Shown: in pieces, positions 1 to 5,368 of the stretch
How the letters are laid out: the number at the start of each line of letters is the position of its first letter
How positions within the stretch are numbered: position 1 is the first letter of the stretch
From: Afipia sp.
GTDB taxonomy: Bacteria; Pseudomonadota; Alphaproteobacteria; Rhizobiales; Xanthobacteraceae
NCBI GenBank assembly: GCA_020056155.1
Contig: JAGVII010000142.1
Coordinates: 1-6,276, forward strand
DNA length: 6,276 nucleotides
Direction of reading: 5' to 3'
Made by a program: the position numbers and the translations under genes
Notes under the pieces: generated by a model
The model's database searches: none
Told to the model about the DNA's origin: nothing
What the model saw: only the letters and a program-made list of their open reading frames with translations

Positions 1-560
1 GCCTCGATTGTTGCGTCGTCTCCGATGGTGGCGGCGCGCTGGTCGTCACCACGCCGGAAATCGCGAAGTCGCTGAAGCGTCCGCTGGTGCGGATGACCGG
101 CCACGGTGAATCGCTGAAGGGACCAAACGGCGGCCGCAAGCTCGACCTGACCTATTCGGCAGGCGTGTGGAGCGGTCCGCCGGCATTCGCGGAAGCGGGC
201 GTGACGCCGAAGGACATCAAGTACGCATCGATCTACGACAGTTTCACCATCACCGTGGTGGTCCAGCTTGAGGATCTTGGTTTCTGCGCGAAGGGCGAGG
301 GCGGGAAGTTCGTCGCCGACGGAAACCTGATTTCAGGCGTCGGCAAGCTGCCGTGGAACACCGATGGCGGAGGGCTGTGCAACAACCATCCGATCAACCG
401 CGGCGGCATCACCAAGATCATCGAGGCGGTGCGGCAGTTGCGCGGTGAGGCGCATCCGAAGGTTCAGGTTCCGAATTGCGATCTCGCGCTGGTGCACGGC
501 ACCGGCGGATTGCTCGGTGTGCGGCATGCGGCTTCGACCGCTATTCTGGAGCGCGTGTGA
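1..560 (+). CDS. SCP2-type thiolase-like protein / acetyl-CoA acetyltransferase, C-terminal part (5' truncated by window)
   Basis: Reading frame starts at base 3 and is open to a TGA at 558-560, giving 185 residues; roughly the first 200 residues of a normal ~390-residue thiolase lie outside the window. Visible landmarks are SDGGGA at residues 7-12, the family signature YDSFT at 78-82 (where classical thiolases have NEAFA), the His-Pro of the catalytic histidine loop (NNHP, H129) in a GG-rich context, and a terminal HGTGG at 165-169. Classical thiolases have CxGG in that last position; here the Cys is Gly166, as in the SCP2/lipid-transfer-protein branch. It would cleave (or form) a C-C bond on an acyl-CoA in the cytoplasm: thiolytic cleavage, or retro-aldol cleavage as in the Ltp2 steroid side-chain enzymes. 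The nucleophilic Cys region is off-window, so the chemistry is undecided. The stop overlaps the next start by one base, implying coupled translation with the Zn-ribbon protein, the usual partner of this thiolase branch. Confidence 0.88.
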   Translation, partial: LDCCVVSDGGGALVVTTPEIAKSLKRPLVRMTGHGESLKGPNGGRKLDLTYSAGVWSGPPAFAEAGVTPKDIKYASIYDSFTITVVVQLEDLGFCAKGEGGKFVADGNLISGVGKLPWNTDGGGLCNNHPINRGGITKIIEAVRQLRGEAHPKVQVPNCDLALVHGTGGLLGVRHAASTAILERV

Positions 561-952
561 TGACCGATAAACCGAAGTACCCAGCGCCTGTCGGCAACCC
601 TGAAACCGCACACTTCTGGGACGCAGCCAGGCAGGGCAAATTCCTTATCAAGCGCTGCATTGCGTGCAATGAGCCGCATTACTTTCCGCGTTCAATCTGC
701 CCGGTGTGCTTCTCGGACCAGACGGTGTGGGAGGAGAGCAAGGGCGAGGGCGTGATCTACAGCTACAGCCTGATGCGAAAGTCGCCGACCGGACCTTACG
801 CCATTGGCTACGTTACGCTCGATGAAGGTCCGTCGCTGCTGACCAATTTCGTGGACTGCGATCTCGCGTTGCTGAAAATCGGTCAGCGCGTGAAGGTCGT
901 GTTCAAGCCGACGGACGGCGCGCCGCTGCCGTTCTTCACGCCTGTCGGATAA
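560..952 (+). CDS. Zn-ribbon / OB-fold (DUF35) acyl-CoA-binding partner protein
   Basis: 130 residues. The ATG at 560 is chosen because it overlaps the upstream stop (TGATG) and has GGAG at 548-551, 8 nt away; an earlier in-frame ATG at 476 would lie deep inside the thiolase. An N-terminal helix (around HFWDAARQGKF, 18-28) precedes a rubredoxin-like zinc ribbon with C33-x2-C36 and C47-x2-C50. Then comes a beta-rich OB-fold region (about 60-130) containing IGYVTLDEGP and ending in PFFTPVG, typical of DUF35/ACAC-type proteins. Known relatives are obligate partners of thiolase-like subunits, such as the DUF35 domain of ChsH2 with Ltp2, and BbsA with the thiolase BbsB in benzylsuccinate degradation. 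They help hold the acyl-CoA and stabilise the complex. From the adjacency I infer a heteromeric complex with the upstream thiolase-like protein. All four zinc ligands are present, so the ribbon should be functional. Confidence 0.88.
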   Translation: MTDKPKYPAPVGNPETAHFWDAARQGKFLIKRCIACNEPHYFPRSICPVCFSDQTVWEESKGEGVIYSYSLMRKSPTGPYAIGYVTLDEGPSLLTNFVDCDLALLKIGQRVKVVFKPTDGAPLPFFTPVG

Positions 953-965
953 CAATAACAACAGC

Positions 966-970
966 GAGGA
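966..970 (+). promoter_or_regulatory. Ribosome binding site of the MaoC gene
   Basis: GAGGA sits 3 nt before the ATG at 974 in an A-rich 21-nt spacer, the only unpaired gap between the DUF35 and MaoC genes. It supports the ATG at 974. There is no room for a separate promoter. Confidence 0.5.
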
Positions 971-973
971 AAC

Positions 974-1834
974 ATGCCGATCAAGTACGATGAGGTGATG
1001 GCGCTCAGGAATGTCGGCCAGAAGTATTCGTGGACCGACCGTGAAGTGATGCTTTACGCCTATGGCATCGGCATGGGCGCCGATCCGATGGATGAGAAGG
1101 AATTGTCGTTCGTCAACGAAGGCTACTTCACGCCGCGCGAGCTGAAGGTGGTTCCGACTTACGCGTCCGTTGCGGCCTGGGGCGCGAGCGCCGGACCCAT
1201 CGACGTCAACCGCGTCATGGTGGTGGACGGTGAGCGCGACATCACCTTTCACAAGCCGTTGCCGGTGACGGCGAACATCACCGCGGACTCCAGCATCCTC
1301 GGCGTGTTCGACAAGGGCAAGGACAAGGGCGCGGTGATCCTGCGCAAGACCGTGCTCAAGAACGACAAGGGTGAAGATCTCGCGACGCTGATCGCCTCGC
1401 AGTTCGCGCGCGGGGACGGCGGCTTCGGCGGTCCGTCCGATGGCCAGCCCGAGCCGCACGCCATTCCGAAGCGCGCGCCGGACATGACGGTCGATATTTC
1501 GACGCGGCCGGATCAGGCGCTGATCTACCGGCTTTGCGGCGACCGCAATCCGCTGCACAGCGATCCGGAATTCGCCAAACGCGCGGGCTTCGATCGTCCG
1601 ATTCTGCACGGCATGTGCACCTACGGCCTGAGCTGCCGCGCGGTGCTGCAAACTTATGCGGACTACGATCCGCTGGCATTCAGGCAGCATGTCACGCGGT
1701 TCTCATCTCCGGTGTTTCCGGGAGAGACCGTGTCGTTCGATCTGTGGAAAGACGGCAACGTGATTTCCCTGGAAGGGCGGGTGAAGAGCCGCAACGTCAC
1801 TGTGATCAAGAACGGCAAAACCGTTCTCACTTAA
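974..1834 (+). CDS. MaoC-family double-hotdog (R)-specific enoyl-CoA hydratase 2
   Basis: 286 residues, the expected length for a two-hotdog hydratase-2 protein (MFE-2 C-terminal type). The N-terminal hotdog (about 1-150) is the degenerate substrate-binding half. The C-terminal half carries the hydratase-2 motif YRLCGDRNPLH at 185-195 followed by HGMCTYG at 212-218. D190 and H195 have the same 5-residue spacing as the catalytic Asp/His pair of peroxisomal MFE-2 hydratase. It should add water to trans-2-enoyl-CoA to give (3R)-hydroxyacyl-CoA in the cytoplasm. The next gene encodes the matching (3R)-hydroxyacyl-CoA dehydrogenase, so the pair can carry out two successive beta-oxidation steps. 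The large N-terminal half favours bulky or long acyl chains, as in eukaryotic hydratase 2, over the short chains of PhaJ; that preference is inferred. The ATG at 974 has GAGGA just upstream. Confidence 0.9.
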   Translation: MPIKYDEVMALRNVGQKYSWTDREVMLYAYGIGMGADPMDEKELSFVNEGYFTPRELKVVPTYASVAAWGASAGPIDVNRVMVVDGERDITFHKPLPVTANITADSSILGVFDKGKDKGAVILRKTVLKNDKGEDLATLIASQFARGDGGFGGPSDGQPEPHAIPKRAPDMTVDISTRPDQALIYRLCGDRNPLHSDPEFAKRAGFDRPILHGMCTYGLSCRAVLQTYADYDPLAFRQHVTRFSSPVFPGETVSFDLWKDGNVISLEGRVKSRNVTVIKNGKTVLT

Positions 1835-1846
1835 GCAAGAAGAAAC

Positions 1847-1853
1847 GGGAGGA
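1847..1853 (+). promoter_or_regulatory. Strong Shine-Dalgarno of the SDR gene
   Basis: GGGAGGA lies 4 nt before the ATG at 1858, within the 23-nt gap after the MaoC stop. It is the best Shine-Dalgarno in the window. It fixes the SDR start at 1858 and argues against the long in-frame extension running back into the MaoC gene. Confidence 0.6.
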
Positions 1854-1857
1854 CTTG

Positions 1858-2730
1858 ATGGGTTTGCTCGACGGCAAGGTTGCGATCATTACCGGCGCGG
1901 GCGGTGGTCTGGGCGAAGCCTACGCCAAGCTGTTCGCCCGCGAAGGTGCGTCGGTGGTCGTCAACGACCTCGGCGGGCCGCGCGACGGCAGCGGCGCCGA
2001 CAAGTCTATGGCGCAGAAGGTTGTCGATGCCATCGCGGCGGAGGGCGGGAAGGCCGTCGCCAATGGGTCGGATATCTCCACGATGGCCGGCGGCCAGTCG
2101 GTATTCGACGATGCGATCAGGAACTTCGGCCGCGCCGACATTCTGGTCAACAATGCCGGCATCCTGCTCGACGGCACGTTCGCGAAGATGAGCGAGGAAA
2201 ACTGGGACCGGGTGATGAAGGTGCACCTGAAAGGCACCTTCTGCGTCACCATGCCGGTCTTCAAATGGATGAAGGACAACGGCGGCGGCGTCATCGTCAA
2301 CACGTCGTCGACCTCGGGCCTGATCGGCAATTTCGGCCAGAGCAACTACGGCGCAGCCAAGGGCGGTATCTGGGGTCTGAGCAATGTGCTCGCCATCGAG
2401 GGCCGCAAGTACAACATCCGGCTCTGGACGCTGGCGCCCGGCGCGCTGACCCGCATGACGGCGGACCTGCCGCGCTACATCGAGAATCCCAAAGCCGCCA
2501 TGGGACCGGATGAGATCGCGCCGGCGGTGCTCTATATGGTGAGTTCGCTCTCTGGTGAGCAGACCGGCAAGGTGCTGGGCGTCTCGGGACCGCGCGGCGT
2601 GCGCGAGATGAAAATGCTGGAAATGGAGGGCTGGAAGCCAGGCGGCCCATGGAAGGCGCAAGATATCGTGAGCCATGCGAAGGAGATTTTCTTCGACGAG
2701 CAGGATAAGCTGGCGGCTCGCAGATTCTAA
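1858..2730 (+). CDS. Short-chain dehydrogenase, MFE-2-like (3R)-hydroxyacyl-CoA dehydrogenase
   Basis: 290 residues with a full classical SDR core. It has the cofactor loop TGAGGGLG at 12-19, an acidic residue after strand 2 (VVVND, D37) that predicts NAD rather than NADP, NNAG at 98-101, and the catalytic set S151, Y164 and K168 (YGAAK) with N115 in helix 4. Several stretches are characteristic of the dehydrogenase part of peroxisomal MFE-2 (HSD17B4/Fox2 type) rather than FabG: VVVNDLGG after strand 2, the inserted loop around 40-55, GGKAVAN at 63-69, GNFGQSNYGAAK at 157-168, and a C-terminal tail (about 245-290) beyond the usual ~250-residue SDR end. Predicted reaction: NAD-dependent oxidation of (3R)-hydroxyacyl-CoA to 3-ketoacyl-CoA in the cytoplasm. 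The hydratase gene before it supplies the substrate and the thiolase-like protein would use the product. The ATG at 1858 is set by a strong GGGAGGA. Confidence 0.9.
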   Translation: MGLLDGKVAIITGAGGGLGEAYAKLFAREGASVVVNDLGGPRDGSGADKSMAQKVVDAIAAEGGKAVANGSDISTMAGGQSVFDDAIRNFGRADILVNNAGILLDGTFAKMSEENWDRVMKVHLKGTFCVTMPVFKWMKDNGGGVIVNTSSTSGLIGNFGQSNYGAAKGGIWGLSNVLAIEGRKYNIRLWTLAPGALTRMTADLPRYIENPKAAMGPDEIAPAVLYMVSSLSGEQTGKVLGVSGPRGVREMKMLEMEGWKPGGPWKAQDIVSHAKEIFFDEQDKLAARRF

Positions 2731-2749
2731 TCCCGGAAAGTAACAGCCT

Positions 2750-3679
2750 ATGAAGCTGACCCATGAGGCGAGCGGCACGTTCGCTATTGCACCGACCCCG
2801 TTCTTCGATGACGGCCGGATCGACTATGACTCGATCGACCGGCTGACGGATTTCTACGCCGAGGTCGGCTGCAATGGCGTGACGGTGCTCGGAATTCTGG
2901 GTGAAGCGCCGAAACTCGAAGGCAATGAATCCATCGACGTTGCGACACGCTTCATCAAGCGCGCGACGGGCAAGCAGATCATCGTCGGCGTGTCCGCGCC
3001 GGGCTTTGCCCAGATGCGCACGCTGGCGCGCGCGTCGATGGATGCGGGCGCGGCCGCCGTGATGATCGCGCCGCCGCCACACCTGCGGACCGACGAGCAG
3101 ATTCTCGGATACTTCCGGCAGGCGTCCGAGGCGATCGGCAGCGACGTGCCGTGGGTGTTGCAGGACTATCCGCTGACGCTCACCGTCGTCATGACGCCGG
3201 CTGTCATCCGCAAGATCGTGATGGACAGCCCGTCATGCGTGATGCTCAAGCACGAGGACTGGCCGGGGCTGGAGAAGATTTCGGCGCTGCGTGGTTTCCA
3301 GAAGGATGGCTCGCTGCGGCCGCTGTCGATTCTGGTAGGTAATGGCGGGTTGTTTCTCGACTTCGAAATGGAACGCGGCGCCGACGGCGCGATGACCGGA
3401 TACGCATTCCCGGATCTGCTGGTGGACGTGGTCAATCTGTCGAAGGCGGGCAAGCGCGATGCCGCGCACGATCTGTTCGACGCACATCTGCCGCTGATCC
3501 GTTACGAGCAGCAGCCCGGCGTCGGCCTGGCGGTGCGAAAATACGTGCTCAAGAAGCGCGGCAAGATCGCGTCGGATGCCCAGCGCAAGCCGGGATCGAG
3601 CATGAGCGCGCTGGCGCGCAGCGAAGTGGATTATCTTCTGTCCCGTGTCGCGCGTTTCGACAAGCGGGCCAACATCTGA
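2750..3679 (+). CDS. Dihydrodipicolinate synthase/N-acetylneuraminate lyase (DapA) superfamily protein, substrate unknown
   Basis: 309 residues, the normal size for a class I aldolase TIM barrel of this superfamily. The Schiff-base lysine is K167 (MLKHED) and the catalytic tyrosine is Y140 (QDYP). The phosphate/carboxylate-binding motif reads GILGE at 48-52, whereas true DapA has GTTGE. The paired threonines used in DapA's proton relay are therefore I49 and L50, and the protein is unlikely to make dihydrodipicolinate. It should still form an imine with a 2-keto acid or similar carbonyl and act as a lyase, aldolase or hydratase-aldolase. It follows the SDR gene by 19 nt, with GGAAAG at 2735-2740 as ribosome binding site, and overlaps the Nudix gene by one base. 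The surrounding acyl-CoA genes suggest a catabolic role, but the sequence does not show the substrate. I am sure of the superfamily, not of the reaction. Confidence 0.87.
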   Translation: MKLTHEASGTFAIAPTPFFDDGRIDYDSIDRLTDFYAEVGCNGVTVLGILGEAPKLEGNESIDVATRFIKRATGKQIIVGVSAPGFAQMRTLARASMDAGAAAVMIAPPPHLRTDEQILGYFRQASEAIGSDVPWVLQDYPLTLTVVMTPAVIRKIVMDSPSCVMLKHEDWPGLEKISALRGFQKDGSLRPLSILVGNGGLFLDFEMERGADGAMTGYAFPDLLVDVVNLSKAGKRDAAHDLFDAHLPLIRYEQQPGVGLAVRKYVLKKRGKIASDAQRKPGSSMSALARSEVDYLLSRVARFDKRANI

Positions 3680-4491
3680 TGAGCAGCACCATGAGCGTTC
3701 CCGACCCGTCGAAGGCCCTGCGCGTCGCATCGACGGTGCTGCTGTTGCGCGAAGCAGGCGGCGGCATGGAAATCTTCATGGTGCAGCGGAATCGCCAGAT
3801 CGAGTTCAGCTCCGGTGCGCTGGTGTTTCCTGGCGGCAGCATGGATCCGAATGATCGGGAAATCGCGGCAGATTCGGCGCTGGTCGGGGACCGGGGTGGT
3901 CTCGATCTTGAGACGGCGGCGATCCGCATCGGTGGCATTCGCGAGACCTTCGAGGAAAGCGGAATTCTTCTGGCTCGCCCACGCGGGTCGTCGACGCTGG
4001 TGTCCGCGGAGAAAGCCGATGCGTTGGGCGCGCAGCGTGAAGCGCTCGATGAGGGCAGGGTCAGTTTCGCGGACATCCTGCGGCAGCACCACCTGACGCC
4101 CGCGATCGATCTGCTGGCTCTGTTCGCACACTGGATCACGCCGGTGAATTTGCCGAAGCGCTTCGATACGCATTTCCTCCTTGCCTTGGCTCCGCCCGAC
4201 CAGATCGGCAAGCACGACGGCCGGGAATCCGTGGACTCCGTCTGGCTGTCGCCGAAGGCGGCCCTCGATGCCGCGGCGTCGGGCCGCTACAACCTGCCGT
4301 TTCCGACCATCCGCAACCTGATCAAGCTCGACAAACTCGGAACCGCGCAGGCGGCGATGGATTTCGCCCACGCGACGCCTGTGGTGACAGTGGTGCCCGA
4401 AATGAGCCGGAACGAGAACGGAACCACCCGCCTGCGCATTCCCCTCGATGCGGGGTATGACGGCGACGTGTTCGACGTTGCCCGGCCCTGA
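3679..4491 (+). CDS. Nudix hydrolase, NUDT19-like (possible CoA/acyl-CoA diphosphatase)
   Basis: 270 residues. The start at 3679 overlaps the upstream TGA (TGATG); ATG at 3691 is an alternative but has no better ribosome binding site. After a beta-strand with MVQRNRQIEFSSGALVFPGG (34-53) comes a Nudix box in two parts. It opens at G53, and R88-E89-T-F-E92-E93-S-G95-I forms the metal-binding helix. The usual Gly-to-Arg distance is 14 residues; here it is 35, so about 21 residues are inserted. An inserted Nudix box behind VFPGG is characteristic of the NUDT19/RP2 group, whose mammalian member hydrolyses CoA and acyl-CoAs in peroxisomes to phosphopantetheine species and 3',5'-ADP. Function here is inferred from that likeness and from the acyl-CoA neighbours. 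Other nucleoside-diphosphate-linked substrates remain possible. Residues 140-215 form a helical domain; no signal peptide or membrane segment is seen, so it is cytoplasmic. Confidence 0.85.
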   Translation: MSSTMSVPDPSKALRVASTVLLLREAGGGMEIFMVQRNRQIEFSSGALVFPGGSMDPNDREIAADSALVGDRGGLDLETAAIRIGGIRETFEESGILLARPRGSSTLVSAEKADALGAQREALDEGRVSFADILRQHHLTPAIDLLALFAHWITPVNLPKRFDTHFLLALAPPDQIGKHDGRESVDSVWLSPKAALDAAASGRYNLPFPTIRNLIKLDKLGTAQAAMDFAHATPVVTVVPEMSRNENGTTRLRIPLDAGYDGDVFDVARP

Positions 4492-4520
4492 TCGGTTAGA
4501 TATTCGCCATTGAATCCATC

Positions 4521-4533
4521 GGTGACCGTCACC
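4521..4533. promoter_or_regulatory. Perfect 13-nt palindrome, possible operator
   Basis: GGTGACCGTCACC has perfect 6-nt arms around a central C, in the 81-nt gap between the Nudix and DUF3750 genes. The one-base loop is too small for an RNA hairpin, so a DNA-binding site is more natural. It lies in the 17-nt spacer of a weak sigma70-like pair, TTGAAT (4510-4515) and CATTCT (4533-4538), which matches only 4/6 and 3/6 consensus bases. Both the promoter and the operator are guesses. Confidence 0.22.
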
Positions 4534-4566
4534 ATTCTCATGGAACGCGAAGCGCGTCCGTGACGG
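4526..4566 (+). promoter_or_regulatory. Potential two-part RNA stem in leader of the DUF3750-like gene
   Basis: CCGTCAC at 4526-4532 can pair with GTGACGG at 4560-4566 (7 bp). Directly inside it, GGAACGCG at 4542-4549 pairs with CGCGTCC at 4553-4559 (7 bp with one bulged A, loop AAG). The two helices would stack with only a 9-nt bulge on the 5' side (4533-4541). The outer 3' arm covers the first half of the GGGG Shine-Dalgarno (4565-4568), so folding could limit translation. No T-run follows, so it is not a standard terminator. It could equally be chance in GC-rich DNA. Confidence 0.28.
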
Positions 4567-4572
4567 GGTCCG

Positions 4573-5328
4573 ATGAGATTTTGGAAGATGATACTGACGG
4601 CTTTTCTGGTTTTGTTATTCGCCCCCATCGGCGTCTCCGCGGCATCCTATTTCCTGAGCGACCGGGCATCGGCGAACTGGTACGCCGCTGATCGCTCCAG
4701 CGCAGGCGTTCTGCCGCAAGCCGCCGAACATCCCGATGCACTGGTCCGCATCTATGCGGCGCGTACCGTGCGCTGGCGCGGCATCGTCGCCGTTCATTCA
4801 TGGATCGTGTTCAAGGACAGGGGCGCGTCGCGATACAGCCGTTACGACTACACCGCGTGGGGTGAGCCGATCCGGGTCAACGGCTTCATCGCCGACGGGC
4901 GCTGGTTCGGGCAGGTTCCTGATGAAGTGTTCCGCGCTGATGGCGAACGGGCGGCACAACTGATTCCCAAGATCCGGGCAGCCATTGAAAGCTACAAGTA
5001 TCGCAACCTCGGCGATTACCGCGCCTGGCCCGGCCCGAACTCGAACACGTTCGTTGCTGCAATCATCGATGCCGTCCCCGAAATGCAAGCTGTGTTGCCG
5101 CCGACGGCGATCGGCAAGGACTTTCCCTATGACGGGGAATGGTTCGGCTGGACGCCTTCAGGCACGGGCTTGCGCGCCACGCTGGGCGGCTATCTTGGTA
5201 TTACGGTCGGGTGGCTCGAAGGCATCGAGTTGAATGTGCTGGGCGCGGTGCTCGGCGTCGACATCCGCCGTCCCGCAATCAAGATTCCGGGCATCGGGCG
5301 CATTGGCATGAGCGCGGTGCCGGCGTAG
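4573..5328 (+). CDS. DUF3750-like protein, exported or membrane-anchored, unknown function
   Basis: 251 residues. An N-terminal hydrophobic segment (about 6-24) after MRFWK looks like a signal peptide, with a plausible signal peptidase I site after VSA (residue 23), or alternatively a signal anchor. The mature part should be periplasmic. Conserved-looking blocks are YAARTVRWRG (61-70), AVHSW (73-77, H75), WPGPNSNTF (152-160) and LPPTAIGKDFPYDGEW (175-190). I recognise this set as the DUF3750 family, for which I know no established activity. A Gly-rich C-terminal stretch (about 198-246) could associate with the membrane but is not clearly a transmembrane helix. The start at 4573 has GGGG at 4565-4568; ATG at 4588 would place its Shine-Dalgarno right against the start and shorten the signal segment. 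It is 81 nt from the Nudix gene, so it may belong to a second transcription unit with the BtuF-like gene. No Cys occurs anywhere in the protein. Confidence 0.82.
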   Translation: MRFWKMILTAFLVLLFAPIGVSAASYFLSDRASANWYAADRSSAGVLPQAAEHPDALVRIYAARTVRWRGIVAVHSWIVFKDRGASRYSRYDYTAWGEPIRVNGFIADGRWFGQVPDEVFRADGERAAQLIPKIRAAIESYKYRNLGDYRAWPGPNSNTFVAAIIDAVPEMQAVLPPTAIGKDFPYDGEWFGWTPSGTGLRATLGGYLGITVGWLEGIELNVLGAVLGVDIRRPAIKIPGIGRIGMSAVPA

Positions 5329-5368
5329 TCAGTGCGTAGCCGCGCACCGGCTGGCTTGAGATTCGCTG

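Noticed and set aside
478..870. Repeat of TGCGATCTCGCG at 478-489 and 859-870
   Set aside because: Both copies encode CDLA in unrelated proteins; a 12-nt match with the same codon preferences is best explained by chance.
692..1690. Long minus-strand open frame (332 codons) antisense to the DUF35 and MaoC genes
   Set aside because: Arg/His/Ala-rich composition typical of the antisense of GC-rich coding DNA, no recognisable motif, and it overlaps two genes with clear catalytic or metal-binding motifs.
1534..1857. In-frame upstream extension of the SDR (108 extra codons)
   Set aside because: It would overlap the MaoC catalytic region in another frame, is Arg/Ser-rich and without homology, and the strong GGGAGGA precedes the ATG at 1858.
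1831..2778. Minus-strand open frame of 315 codons opposite the SDR gene
   Set aside because: Antisense shadow of a gene with a complete SDR motif set; its composition is dominated by codon mirror effects.
2750..3679. Calling the DapA-family gene dapA (lysine biosynthesis)
   Set aside because: The GTTGE motif is GILGE and the context is acyl-CoA catabolism, so the symbol would overstate what the sequence shows.
5332..5352. Small hairpins (GTGCG/CGCAC and AGCCG/CGGCT) between the DUF3750 and BtuF-like genes, as a terminator
   Set aside because: Only 5-bp, mutually exclusive stems in GC-rich DNA with no following T-run.
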